A stretch of 64,000 bases of DNA from Marinilabiliaceae bacterium JC017. Its GTDB lineage: Bacteria > Bacteroidota > Bacteroidia > Bacteroidales > Marinilabiliaceae. Shown piece after piece: positions 51,273 through 59,942 of the stretch. The position numbers were made by a program, and so were the translations under genes. The number at the start of each line of letters is the position of its first letter. The first letter of the stretch is position 1. The notes under the pieces were generated by a model. That model saw only the letters and a list, made by a program, of their open reading frames with translations. It was not told where the DNA came from and searched no databases. The stretch spans positions 24,509 through 88,508 of the forward strand of contig RHGE01000031.1 of the NCBI GenBank assembly GCA_004296775.1, read 5' to 3'.

Positions 51273-53537
51273 ATGGAAAACATTTATCTATTCATGGTCA
51301 TCATTCTCTTTGTGTTGGCCATTTCAGACCTTATTGTCGGCGTTAGTAACGACGCGGTCAACTTCCTAAATTCAGCCATTGGCGCGAAAGCCGCCACATA
51401 CACAACCATCATGATAGTGGCTGCGATCGGAATTTTTGTCGGCGCCACCTTTTCCAGTGGCATGATGGAGGTAGCACGAAAAGGGGTGTTTAATCCTGAA
51501 CACTTCTATTTTTCCGAAATCATGATCATTTTTCTGGCCGTCATGCTCACCGATGTAATACTGCTGGATTTATTCAACACCTTCGGGTTACCAACCTCAA
51601 CTACTGTCTCCATTGTATTTGAATTACTTGGTAGTGCGGTGGCTCTTTCGTTGATTAAAGTATCCAATAACCCTGACATCCCTCTAAGCGAATACATTAA
51701 TTCAGCCAAAGCACTGGCGATCATCGCGGGTATACTTTTATCGGTAGTCATATCCTTTACCGCAGGAGGAATCATACAGTACCTGACACGTTTAGTATTT
51801 TCTTTCAACTACACGCAACGCTTAAAATACATCGGTGCGATTTTCGGCGGCATGGCCATTACAGCCATCACCTACTTCATTTTGGTAAAGGGCGCCAAAG
51901 GAGCCTCCTTCATGCATAAGGATACGAAACAATGGATCGCAGAAAATGCCTCACTAATTATACTCTATAGCTTTATCGGTTGGACCATTATTCTCCAATT
52001 GGCCAAATCACTTTTCAAGATGGATATCCTGAGGGGCATTGTCCTGGTTGGTACATTTGCCCTGGCCATGGCCTTTGCTGGTAACGACCTGGTTAACTTC
52101 ATCGGGGTACCTCTGGCGGGTTTCGAATCATTCAAAGCATTTATGGCCACCCCGGGAGCAACACCAGACAATTTTCTAATGGTGAGCATGGCCGGTAAAG
52201 TAAAAACGGACACCTACATGCTGATCATCGCCGGATTGATCATGGTAGTAACCCTTTGGACATCCAAAAAGGCCAAAAGTGTGGTAAAAACCTCATTGGA
52301 TTTAAGCCGTCAACACGAAGGCGATGAACGTTTTGGCTCATCATTTTTAGCCCGTTCCCTGGTCAGAGGCTCCATCCTGATCTCCAACTCATGCAGCAAT
52401 TTCCTTCCTCAAGTCATCAAAAATAAAATAGGAAAACAGTTTGACTCAACCGCATACGAAGAAAAACGCCAAAAACTAGGGAAAGAAGCCCCTGCCTTTG
52501 ACATGATCCGCGCTTCTGTGAACCTGGTAGTGGCAAGTATTTTAATCTCCATTGCCACCAACATGAAGTTGCCGCTGTCAACCACTTATGTCACCTTCAT
52601 GGTAGCCATGGGTAGTTCACTGGCCGACCGTGCCTGGGGACGTGAAAGCGCTGTCTACAGGGTTACCGGGGTACTATCTGTTATTGGTGGTTGGTTTTTT
52701 ACAGCGTTCTCGGCTTTTACAATTGCCTTCATTGTAGCCAACATCATTCACCTGGGAGGCATCTATGCAGTGATTGGTCTGGTATTGTTAGCAGCCTTCT
52801 TCATATACCGGTCACACGTTATTTCCAAGAAAAAAGAGGTAGAAAAAACTGAAATCAAAGAATTCGATTTCGAAGAGGTAGAAGGTGAACTGCAAACATC
52901 AAAAGTATTGGAAAAATGCACTACCAGCGTTTCAGACACTCTTAGAAAAGTCTCAATTCTCTACAACCAATCATTAGCTGATTTTGAAGCTGAAAACCGT
53001 CGTGGATTAAAAGAAATAACCAAGGAAGTGATCACCTTGAATAAGAAAACCAAAAAGCTAAAAAACAACATCTATCCGACCGTCAAAAAGCTCCAGGAGG
53101 AGTCCATCGACTCAAGCTTATACTACGTTCAGGTGATCGACTATTTACGAGAAACAGCTCATTGTCTGACGTATATTGCCGATCCATGTCATCAACATCT
53201 GGATAACAACCACAAAGTATTCACCCCGGAACAGTTTGAAGATCTGAACAACCTAAAGCTTGAAGTACAGGATATCTTCTCCGCTTCCATTAAGATCATT
53301 AACACCTCTGAGTTTGAAGGTTTAAATGCGTTGCTCGAAAAACAACAAGCCACCATGGACCGATTAAAAGAGTTAAGAAAAATTCAACTTAAACGGATTA
53401 AAAAAGATAAAGTAGGAACAAAAATCAGTTTACTCTATTTGAATGTCTTGCACGAAACACAAAATCTCATATTACACTTGATCAACTTATTAAAAGCACA
53501 AAGAGATTTTGTGGCATTTCACAACAATAATCACTAA
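51273..53537 (+). CDS. PiT-family phosphate permease fused to a PhoU-like domain
   Basis: A 754-aa protein. Residues 1-520 form a PiT transporter with both signatures: GVSNDAVNFLNSAIGAKAA near the start and AGNDLVNFIGVPLAGF in the second half, and about ten spans. Residues 530-754 are a helical, PhoU-like C-terminal domain (EGELQTSKVLEKCTTSVSDT onward). Bacteroidota PiT permeases often have this fusion; PhoU-like parts restrain transport or signalling. It imports inorganic phosphate with cations. The upstream Pho-box-like site suggests induction by phosphate shortage. Confidence 0.92.
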   Translation: MENIYLFMVIILFVLAISDLIVGVSNDAVNFLNSAIGAKAATYTTIMIVAAIGIFVGATFSSGMMEVARKGVFNPEHFYFSEIMIIFLAVMLTDVILLDLFNTFGLPTSTTVSIVFELLGSAVALSLIKVSNNPDIPLSEYINSAKALAIIAGILLSVVISFTAGGIIQYLTRLVFSFNYTQRLKYIGAIFGGMAITAITYFILVKGAKGASFMHKDTKQWIAENASLIILYSFIGWTIILQLAKSLFKMDILRGIVLVGTFALAMAFAGNDLVNFIGVPLAGFESFKAFMATPGATPDNFLMVSMAGKVKTDTYMLIIAGLIMVVTLWTSKKAKSVVKTSLDLSRQHEGDERFGSSFLARSLVRGSILISNSCSNFLPQVIKNKIGKQFDSTAYEEKRQKLGKEAPAFDMIRASVNLVVASILISIATNMKLPLSTTYVTFMVAMGSSLADRAWGRESAVYRVTGVLSVIGGWFFTAFSAFTIAFIVANIIHLGGIYAVIGLVLLAAFFIYRSHVISKKKEVEKTEIKEFDFEEVEGELQTSKVLEKCTTSVSDTLRKVSILYNQSLADFEAENRRGLKEITKEVITLNKKTKKLKNNIYPTVKKLQEESIDSSLYYVQVIDYLRETAHCLTYIADPCHQHLDNNHKVFTPEQFEDLNNLKLEVQDIFSASIKIINTSEFEGLNALLEKQQATMDRLKELRKIQLKRIKKDKVGTKISLLYLNVLHETQNLILHLINLLKAQRDFVAFHNNNH

Positions 53538-53548
53538 ACACACATACC

Positions 53549-53581
53549 AAATGATAGAAGGAAGTTTTCCTTCTATCATTT
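53549..53581 (+). terminator. Strong hairpin after the permease gene
   Basis: A 15-bp perfect stem (53549-53563 with 53567-53581), loop GTT. No T-run follows, so partial termination or mRNA end-protection is more likely than a full stop; the porin gene starts 58 bases later. Confidence 0.65.
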
Positions 53582-53639
53582 GTAACACACACAGGAAAAT
53601 ACCGTATTCACACAATTATTAACATTTATTGGGAGAAAA

Positions 53640-54635
53640 ATGCTTACGAAAAAGATTCTTTGGGGATTGGTATATCTATTTGCCAGTTCACTAATTACAA
53701 CTGCGCAAGAGACAGAATTTAAGCCACACGGGAAAGTCAACGGGAAAATTTTTGCCAACTTCAATTCTACCCTATCAGGACCGAATCCAAGTACCGGATT
53801 CGAAGTACAAAGAGCTTATTTTGGCTACAAATACCAACTATCACCGGAATTTAGTGCGGCCGTAAAATTAGACATCGGATCACCGGAAAACGATCCTAAT
53901 TATGAGCTATTAAAAAGGTATGCCTATTTCAAAACAGCTGCCCTATATTACAAAAAAGATAAATTGAAAATTGGCTTTGGATTAATGGATACCTACCAAT
54001 TTAAAAACCAGGAAAAACTATGGGGCAAACGATACATTTACCGGTCATTCCAGGATGCCTATGGCTTTGGACAAAGTGCTGATATTGGTATGAATATTCA
54101 ATACACGTTAGGGATGTTCACCTTCGATGCCGGTTTTTATAACGGCGAAGGATATAAAACCCTGCAAAAAGATGACTCGTTCCTGGGTACTTTCGGTGTC
54201 ACGGTAAAGCCGGTGGATTTTCTCAAATTCAGAGTGTATGGCGACATGCAATCAAAAGATGCTGGTCAGGAGACCATTGGTGCTTTTGCTGGTCTGGAGT
54301 TAGATCGTTTTAACCTGGGGGCGGAATACAACTACAAGCACAACTACAAATTTCACGAAGATCAAAACAGATTTGGTTTCTCCGTATACGGGGATTATGA
54401 AGTGACAGACAAATGGCACCTTTTCGGTCGTTATGATAAGATTGATTCAAATATTCTTGATGGACAGGAAACACCCTGGAATTTAGCAAAAGACGGATCA
54501 GCCATAATTGGTGGTATTGAATACAGTCCCATTAAAAATGTTCACTGTGCCGTTAACTACCAGGACTGGTATCCGGCAGCCACTAATATTGACAATCATT
54601 CAGCCATTTATTTAAATGTAGAAGTGGTATTTTAA
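53640..54635 (+). CDS. Outer-membrane porin, phosphate-regulated
   Basis: A 331-aa beta-barrel protein with a signal peptide (residues 1-22, ending TAQ) and amphipathic strands throughout (FEVQRAYFGYKYQLSPEFSAAVKLDIG and similar), finishing in the aromatic IYLNVEVVF strand. It follows the phosphate permease within 102 bases; a GGGAGAAAA ribosome site precedes the ATG. It probably passes phosphate or other small ions across the outer membrane. The OprP/O relation is functional analogy only. Confidence 0.82.
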   Translation: MLTKKILWGLVYLFASSLITTAQETEFKPHGKVNGKIFANFNSTLSGPNPSTGFEVQRAYFGYKYQLSPEFSAAVKLDIGSPENDPNYELLKRYAYFKTAALYYKKDKLKIGFGLMDTYQFKNQEKLWGKRYIYRSFQDAYGFGQSADIGMNIQYTLGMFTFDAGFYNGEGYKTLQKDDSFLGTFGVTVKPVDFLKFRVYGDMQSKDAGQETIGAFAGLELDRFNLGAEYNYKHNYKFHEDQNRFGFSVYGDYEVTDKWHLFGRYDKIDSNILDGQETPWNLAKDGSAIIGGIEYSPIKNVHCAVNYQDWYPAATNIDNHSAIYLNVEVVF

Positions 54636-54652
54636 CAACATTAAATCATGGA

Positions 54653-55990
54653 ATGATGAGAAAACGATCTAAAATCATAAGCTTGCTATTATGCCTGATG
54701 ACAGTCCTTGGCTGTTCAAGGAAAAGCGACTATGCCGTACCTGATGGGGATACCATTATTATCGATGAAGGCAGTGGGATTGGTAACGTTACCCTGACGC
54801 CTGATAAAAATTACTTATTTACCGGTAAGGTATATGTAAATCCCGGACAAACTTTAACCATTAAAGCCGGGACAGTCCTACGATTCAAAACAGGACAAGG
54901 AGAAAACGCCAGTGCCCTGATTGTAGCCAAAGGAGCTAAAATTATCGCCGACGGCACAAAGGAAGCACCAATCATTCTTACGGTCGAAAACGATGACCTC
55001 GAAGGATCGATCCCTGCATTAAACAGAGGTCTCTGGGGCGGATTGATCATCCTGGGAGCCGCACCGGTTAATACGCCTTCCGGCAATGGCCATATTGAAG
55101 GCCTTCCGGTAGAAGAACCACGCGGCATATACGGGGGTAATTTCCCAGGTGACAATTCCGGTGTCCTGAGATATGTCTCTATTCGCCACGGAGGCACCAA
55201 TATCGGCGAAAACAATGAGATAAACGGCCTCACATTAGGAGGCGTGGGAAATGGCACTACCCTGGAACACGTTGAAGTCATCTCCAACCTGGATGACGGA
55301 TTTGAATTTTTTGGTGGCACGGTCAATGCCAGCTACCTTGTTTCTGCTTTCTGTGGCGATGATGCTTTTGACTTTGATCTGGGCTATAAGGGCAATCTTC
55401 AATTTCTTGTTGGTATTCAACACAGCACTTTAGGCGAGTTATTGGCTGAAATAAGCGACCGGGACAATTCCCCGGTAACACAACCCCTGATTGCAAATGC
55501 TACTTTTATTGGAGAAAAAGCAATCGGCAGTCAACACATGGTACAATACAAAACCAGTGGTGCCGGTAAATTCCTCAACTCCATATTTCTAGAACAAAAA
55601 AACGGGATAGAATTAGAATATAAAAACACCCAATTAGACTGTTTCCAACAGTTTAAAAACGGACGAATTGCTCTGAACAACAACTTGTTTTTCAATGTAG
55701 CAGGCAACTCATCCCGTTCGGTATTCTCAGTTTTTTCCGACCTGGGATCCGATATCAGCGAACAAGATGAACTGTTTAAAGATCACTTTAATGAAGGTCA
55801 GAACAAGATCTATGATCCAGGCATTAAGATTGGAGAAACAATCGATCTGATACCATCCAATCCGGTTTCAGAAAACATGGCAGCGTATCCAAATGATTGG
55901 TTTGAAAAAACTGATTACAAAGGAGCCATGCTCAATGAAAACTGGCTATTAGACTGGACACTCCTTCACCAATCCGGATATATAGAATAG
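54653..55990 (+). CDS. Lipoprotein with predicted right-handed beta-helix
   Basis: A 445-aa lipoprotein: signal peptide with lipobox VLGC (Cys21), then beta-rich repeats typical of beta-helix proteins (GLTLGGVGNGTTLEHVEVISNLDDGFEFFGGTVNASYLV, key parts LEHVEVISNLDDGFEFFGG and GDDAFDFDLGY). It starts 17 bases after the porin gene, so it belongs to the same operon. Relatives sit next to phosphate uptake genes in other Bacteroidota; the Asp-rich turns may bind cations or phosphate-bearing ligands at the surface. Function is not established. Confidence 0.82.
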   Translation: MMRKRSKIISLLLCLMTVLGCSRKSDYAVPDGDTIIIDEGSGIGNVTLTPDKNYLFTGKVYVNPGQTLTIKAGTVLRFKTGQGENASALIVAKGAKIIADGTKEAPIILTVENDDLEGSIPALNRGLWGGLIILGAAPVNTPSGNGHIEGLPVEEPRGIYGGNFPGDNSGVLRYVSIRHGGTNIGENNEINGLTLGGVGNGTTLEHVEVISNLDDGFEFFGGTVNASYLVSAFCGDDAFDFDLGYKGNLQFLVGIQHSTLGELLAEISDRDNSPVTQPLIANATFIGEKAIGSQHMVQYKTSGAGKFLNSIFLEQKNGIELEYKNTQLDCFQQFKNGRIALNNNLFFNVAGNSSRSVFSVFSDLGSDISEQDELFKDHFNEGQNKIYDPGIKIGETIDLIPSNPVSENMAAYPNDWFEKTDYKGAMLNENWLLDWTLLHQSGYIE

Positions 55991-56012
55991 GACTCATTAA
56001 TTAATACTTCAA

Positions 56013-56047
56013 CAAAAAAAAGAGCTGCTTAAAGCAGCTCTTTTTTT
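56013..56047. terminator. Bidirectional terminator between convergent genes
   Basis: AAAGAGCTGCTT (about 56019-56030) pairs with AAGCAGCTCTTT, with A-run before and T-run after. It can end both the phosphate operon and the leftward LytTR gene. Confidence 0.9.
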
Positions 56048-56759
56048 ATTTTGTTATCAAATTAATATCATTCATCAATTTGTCCTTATAAGACTTTCCT
56101 ATCGGAATCACTTTGGTTCCACCATCATACTTAATAACGATGGAATTATCTTCAATCACCTTTATCTTACTAAGATTCACAATAAAAGAACGGTGAATAC
56201 GAATAAACTTATCCGAAGGCATTTTTTCAGAAATGGCCTTCATCGTAAAATGAATGGTATACTTATCCCTAAAGGTGTTTAATACCACATAATTTTCCAA
56301 CGCCTCTATCCAAAGAATATCATCATACTTGACTCGTACCAGCGAGCTATTATTTTTTATAAATATCTCCGTACTTTCTGTCGCCACCTTCTCCTTTTTC
56401 TCAAAGCGCTCCTTTACCCGATTCATTGCTTTTATAAAGCGACCATATTGAACTGGCTTTAACAGATAATCAGTAACATCGAATTCATAAGATTCAAGAG
56501 CATACTTTTCCTTAGAAGAATATATAATGATTTGAGGTAATTCATCCAATGATTTTAAAAAATCAATTCCTGACATTTCCGGCATTTCAATGTCCAAAAA
56601 TATCAAATGAATAGGCTCTGAATCACTTTTTGATAAGTAATTAATTGCCGCCACAGCGCTGTCATATGAACCAACGAGGTTTATGCCTTCTGTTTTGTCA
56701 ACAAATTCTTCAATTATCCTTCTAGATAACTTGTCATCATCGATTATAATACAGTTCAT
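56046..56759 (-). CDS. LytTR-type response regulator (second)
   Basis: A 237-aa regulator: receiver domain (residues 1-120; Asp in IFLDIEMPEMSGIDF, Lys in TDYLLKPVQYGRFI) and LytTR domain (140-235; RVKYDDILWIEALENYVVLNT, KFIRIHRSFIVNLSKIKVIE, KVIPIGKSYKD). It matches the YehT/LytR style of Bacteroidota regulators. No kinase gene is next to it, so the partner is encoded elsewhere. Its stop lies inside the shared terminator with the phosphate operon. Confidence 0.92.
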   Translation of the reverse strand: MNCIIIDDDKLSRRIIEEFVDKTEGINLVGSYDSAVAAINYLSKSDSEPIHLIFLDIEMPEMSGIDFLKSLDELPQIIIYSSKEKYALESYEFDVTDYLLKPVQYGRFIKAMNRVKERFEKKEKVATESTEIFIKNNSSLVRVKYDDILWIEALENYVVLNTFRDKYTIHFTMKAISEKMPSDKFIRIHRSFIVNLSKIKVIEDNSIVIKYDGGTKVIPIGKSYKDKLMNDINLITK

Positions 56760-56920
56760 AAGATCTCATTTTTTCCAAATTTAAAAAAATTAGCCCATTA
56801 TCCATTTTTATGGCCTTAAATTTTTCTTTTTAATTTCATTTTGATTATCATCTTTTCATCTCTTGGAGTCAAATCTAAAATGTTCCATTACAACTAATAT
56901 GCCACACGTATCAGATACGA

Positions 56921-57604
56921 TCAATCACTGCTATCTAAATTCATACTTTGAAACTTCCGCTCAAGCATGTCACTCTTTTTAATGGATTTTTTCAGCCATT
57001 GTAACATTACTTGTTGCTTATCAATAGCATTCAACCGCCATGCAATATCCGATTGATGGAGCAAATAAGTAAGGTGATGAAGAATAATGGAAGTAGATAC
57101 AGAAATATTAAAGCTTTCAGTAAAGCCAAACATTGGAATTTTCACAAACTCATCAGCATTCTCTTTGACGATATCTGAAATACCCGTCAACTCGGTACCA
57201 AAAAACAACGCCACTTTACCTTTATTCAGATCAAACTCCTCAAGCTTAGTGGTATGAAGACGCGGGGAAGTACCTACAATTCGATACCCGTCCTCTTTTA
57301 AATACCCTATGGCATCGAGCGTATTCTGCTTCTTTCTATTATGATAATTTAATGTCAGCCATTTATTTGAGCCCATGACAACCTCTGGATTAATCTGATA
57401 TTTATTCTGATTTTCGATTATATGGACATTTTGAATGCCAAAACAATCACATGTTCGTATAACAGCACTTGCATTATGGGGCTGAAATATATCTTCCAGA
57501 ACTACTGTAATGTAATTTGTACGATCATTTAAAACACGATGCAGCTGTTCCAAGCGTTGTTTTGTAACAAATCCAGAAAGAAAATCAATTAATTCCTGAT
57601 TCAT
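56921..57604 (-). CDS. trmH: tRNA (guanosine-2'-O-)-methyltransferase, SpoU family
   Basis: A 227-aa SpoU/TrmH enzyme that 2'-O-methylates G18 in tRNA. Motif 1 region HNASAVIRTCDCFGIQNVHII (Arg in VIRTCD), motif 2 FFGTELTGIS, and motif 3 IPMFGFTESFNISVSTSIILH (the SLNVSVA-like block) form the knotted SAM site. Length and order match TrmH rather than the longer RlmB. Downstream is the LytTR gene, 161 bases away. Confidence 0.9.
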   Translation of the reverse strand: MNQELIDFLSGFVTKQRLEQLHRVLNDRTNYITVVLEDIFQPHNASAVIRTCDCFGIQNVHIIENQNKYQINPEVVMGSNKWLTLNYHNRKKQNTLDAIGYLKEDGYRIVGTSPRLHTTKLEEFDLNKGKVALFFGTELTGISDIVKENADEFVKIPMFGFTESFNISVSTSIILHHLTYLLHQSDIAWRLNAIDKQQVMLQWLKKSIKKSDMLERKFQSMNLDSSD

Positions 57605-57732
57605 TATCGGCCTCCTTTATTAAATCACCTTCAATAAAAATGTACAGATTAAATAGATACGCATATCATGACTAAAATAGAGAAAATCAATACCTTTCCA
57701 ACCTGTCATAATTCCGAAAATTCTAAAAAAAA

Positions 57733-57757
57733 AGAGAGTACGGACGAAGTACTCTCT
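57733..57757 (-). terminator. HU terminator
   Basis: AGAGAGTAC (57733-57741) pairs with GTACTCTCT (57749-57757); to the left is an A-run that gives a T-run for leftward transcription. It lies 27 bases after the HU stop. Confidence 0.85.
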
Positions 57758-57783
57758 AAATATCTTTTGGTTGCCCAGTTGAC

Positions 57784-58056
57784 TTAGTTAACTGATTCTG
57801 TTAGTTCGCTACCGGCTTTAAACTTAATCACTTTCTTAGCAGGAATTTCAATTTCTCTTCCTGTTTGAGGATTTCTACCAGTTCGTGCACTTCTTTCAGA
57901 AACACCAAAAGAACCAAAACCAACTAAAGCAACGCGGTCGCCACCTTTTAAAGCATCGCCAGTTACTTTTACAAAAGCATCTAACGCTTTTTTGGCATCA
58001 GCCTTAGTTAAACCTGATTCACCAGCAATTGCATCGATTAATTGAGCCTTGTTCAT
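57784..58056 (-). CDS. HU-family nucleoid DNA-binding protein
   Basis: A 90-aa histone-like protein. The DNA-binding arm motif GFGSFGVSERSARTGRNPQTGREIEIPAKKVIKFKAG (key parts GFGSFGV and GRNPQTGREI) is complete, after two helices (residues 3-40). It bends and compacts DNA as a dimer. A full Bacteroidota promoter is visible upstream. Confidence 0.96.
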   Translation of the reverse strand: MNKAQLIDAIAGESGLTKADAKKALDAFVKVTGDALKGGDRVALVGFGSFGVSERSARTGRNPQTGREIEIPAKKVIKFKAGSELTESVN

Positions 58057-58106
58057 AATAACTTTTAATTTTAGGGTTAAAAACTAGATTCTTAAACTTT
58101 CCTCTA

Positions 58107-58137
58107 CAAATATAGACTATTTCTAGTGTTTACCAAA
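58107..58137 (-). promoter_or_regulatory. HU promoter
   Basis: Reading leftward: TTTG (58134-58137), a 19-base spacer, TATATTTG (58107-58114). This matches the Bacteroidota -33/-7 consensus, 51 bases before the HU start codon. Confidence 0.8.
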
Positions 58138-58236
58138 TTTCGCCAAAAATTTTTGAATTTTTTACGTCACATATTAATCATTTATTCACCTCACAGAAAT
58201 AATTTGTGCTTTTTTAGCTTTTCTGCCTCATAAATT

Positions 58237-58266
58237 TTTGTCCATTCAATAAAATTTATACTTTTG
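58237..58266 (+). promoter_or_regulatory. Promoter of tRNA-Ser 1
   Basis: TTTG (58237-58240), 18-base spacer, TACTTTTG (58259-58266), 13 bases before the tRNA. The core and following bases (CACCCGTCATCA) repeat at the second tRNA. Confidence 0.75.
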
Positions 58267-58279
58267 CACCCGTCATCAG

Positions 58280-58364
58280 GGAGAGATGGCAGAGTGGTCG
58301 AATGCGGTGGTCTTGAAAACCATTGTACCGCGAGGTACCGGGGGTTCGAATCCCTCTCTCTCCG
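58280..58364 (+). tRNA. tRNA-Ser, anticodon TGA, copy 1
   Basis: 85 nt: acceptor GGAGAGA/TCTCTCC, anticodon loop CTTGAAA (TGA), long variable arm GTACC-GCGA-GGTAC, T arm GGGGG-TTCGAAT-CCCTC, discriminator G. A GCAGG follows, so CCA is not encoded. Confidence 0.95.
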
Positions 58365-58368
58365 CAGG

Positions 58369-58407
58369 AAAAAGCAAGTTTACAGCAATGTAAACTTGCT
58401 TTTTTTA
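58369..58407 (+). terminator. Terminator after tRNA-Ser 1
   Basis: Thirteen-bp stem AAGCAAGTTTACA / TGTAAACTTGCTT around GCAA, followed by a run of seven T. The two tRNA genes therefore form separate transcription units. Confidence 0.92.
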
Positions 58408-58465
58408 TGCCACTTTTCATCGGGCATAAAACGACAATAATTATTTAAAATTTTGCGCAAATAGT

Positions 58466-58496
58466 TTTGGAGATTTAAAAAATAACTCTACTTTTG
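58466..58496 (+). promoter_or_regulatory. Promoter of tRNA-Ser 2
   Basis: TTTG (58466-58469), 19-base spacer, TACTTTTG (58489-58496), with the same CACCCGTCATCA initiation region as copy 1. Confidence 0.75.
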
Positions 58497-58509
58497 CACC
58501 CGTCATCAA

Positions 58510-58594
58510 GGAGAGATGGCAGAGTGGTCGAATGCGGTGGTCTTGAAAACCATTGTGCGGCAACGTACCGGGGGTTCGAATCCCTCTCTCTCCG
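58510..58594 (+). tRNA. tRNA-Ser, anticodon TGA, copy 2
   Basis: Same as copy 1 except in the variable arm: GTGCG-GCAA-CGTAC, where one pair becomes G-U yet pairing is kept. A recent duplication including its promoter. Confidence 0.95.
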
Positions 58595-58601
58595 CCAGAA
58601 A

Positions 58602-58626
58602 GGCTCGCAGATAGCGAGCCTTTTTT
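58602..58626 (+). terminator. Terminator after tRNA-Ser 2
   Basis: GGCTCGC/GCGAGCC stem around AGATA, then six T. Confidence 0.9.
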
Positions 58627-58710
58627 ATTTCACCCAACTTCAAATTGATCCCGGGATACGCTTATTGATTTAAGAATTAAACTATTTTTGCAAAGTGAAA
58701 TTTTGAGATT

Positions 58711-58983
58711 ATGGCAACACAAGATTACGAGAAACTAAGAAAGATGCTATTGGAAAATAAACATTGGCCCCTGCTTTATATGTTTAAATTCATTGTACCC
58801 AATGGCGATGACAAAGTACAAAAGGTAGTAGACATCCTTCCCAAAACAGGTAAATTTGCTTATAACCATACGAAAAGCCTCCGATATGTTGCGGTCACCT
58901 GTAAGGCCCACATGAATAATGCCGATGATATTATTGAAATTAACAACAAGGTAGCAGCTATTCCCGGAGTACTATCATTGTAA
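58711..58983 (+). CDS. DUF493/YbeD-family small protein
   Basis: A 90-aa alpha/beta protein of the DUF493 family (YbeD-like): the WPLLYMFKFIVPNGDD opening strand and the KSLRYVAVTCKAHMNNADDIIEI region, with a ferredoxin-like regulatory fold related to ACT domains. In E. coli the relative lies next to lipoate synthesis genes; here it stands alone after the tRNA genes. Its role is unknown. Confidence 0.85.
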   Translation: MATQDYEKLRKMLLENKHWPLLYMFKFIVPNGDDKVQKVVDILPKTGKFAYNHTKSLRYVAVTCKAHMNNADDIIEINNKVAAIPGVLSL

Positions 58984-59396
58984 TAACCTTTTATTATAAC
59001 CAACAAGGATTCCAAATACTTGCAGGGACACATATAAATCCGATCAGCAATCTGGCGCCGGGCACATCATTATTCCATTCTTTTTTGCTTCACAAACATA
59101 AACACCCAAATTGCGCGCCCCTATAACAAACGTGAGAATAACCCTAAAGAGGAGTGATAATCCTTAACAACAGCATCTTGGATTCGAACCTTATCCCTCT
59201 CACAAAAACCTTCCCAATCCATTATTTCAACGTAAAAGAAACACCACCCCATCATTGATAAGGATTTTGGCATTACAAGCTATAGTTAGCTTACAAAAAC
59301 TAAAACACAAACAACCAAATCACTACCCGCATACCAGATCAATACTCTTTAGTTCAAATCAGTATTGTCCAAAATAAAATAGTATTAACAATGTAC
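58984..59396. other. Intergenic region downstream of the Cas13b operon, no CRISPR array seen
   Basis: About 410 bases between a rightward gene and the leftward cas13b operon. I looked for 36-base repeats with the GTTG...CAAC ends usual in type VI-B and found none; GTTG does not occur in this stretch. A 7-bp inverted repeat CAATACT/AGTATTG (59340-59346 with 59361-59367) may terminate the operon. At 59178-59190 a T-loop-like GGATTCGAACC is present, but the rest of a tRNA is not. Confidence 0.65.
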
Positions 59397-59942
59397 TCAA
59401 GCCGCACAGGCTTTTACTTTCGCTTTCAGCAACCGCGATAACTCATCGAACACTTGATTTTTCTCTTTCAGCTTTCTTCCATTCTTCAAAGGAATAGTAT
59501 CATTGGGATTATTACGCTCGGCATCCAATAGTTTATGCAGATTTCTTTTCATGCCAAACAACAGATCGCGCACTTCATTACTCATAAATACGCCATGCCC
59601 CTGGTGGTAATGAATTCCACACAATTGATTGCAGAATTCCTTAGCCTGCTGCCGGCGAAAACATAGCTTTCGATTACCCGCTTCATCGGTACGGTGCACA
59701 AAAATGGTACGGTCATTCTCTTCATGGGTCAGGTAGGCCATTAACGACCATGTGGCCAAAAGAGCATTGGTCCGGCTTTGGGATTGCATCTCTTCGCGTT
59801 GCAACCGGCGATTTTCCTCCTGCTGCTTTTGCCAGCTTTTAAAAGACCAGCGATAGCCCAGCCAAGCCACTATAAATATACCTACAGCAGATATCAGACT
59901 ACCAACTGCCGAGATCCAATCGGTTACACTTGCACTTTCCAT
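59397..59942 (-). CDS. csx28: Csx28-like membrane protein of a type VI-B CRISPR locus
   Basis: A 181-aa protein with one N-terminal membrane helix (about residues 8-30, SAVGSLISAVGIFIVAWLGY) then a charged coiled-coil stretch (33-58) and a helical C-terminal domain. Size, topology and its place just after cas13b match Csx28, the type VI-B2 accessory that forms a membrane pore and boosts Cas13b defence. Csx28 carries a divergent HEPN motif; here I see only the loosely similar RNLHKLLDAERNN region (Arg133), not a clean R-x4-6-H. Its start overlaps the cas13b end by 19 bases, so translation is coupled. The assignment rests mainly on context and topology; Csx27 would have more spans. Confidence 0.62.
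   Translation of the reverse strand: MESASVTDWISAVGSLISAVGIFIVAWLGYRWSFKSWQKQQEENRRLQREEMQSQSRTNALLATWSLMAYLTHEENDRTIFVHRTDEAGNRKLCFRRQQAKEFCNQLCGIHYHQGHGVFMSNEVRDLLFGMKRNLHKLLDAERNNPNDTIPLKNGRKLKEKNQVFDELSRLLKAKVKACAA

Noticed and set aside
59178..59215. tRNA or tRNA fragment on the minus strand (GGATTCGAACC word)
   Set aside because: Only a T-loop-like word is present; the T stem does not pair and no acceptor or anticodon stem can be found.
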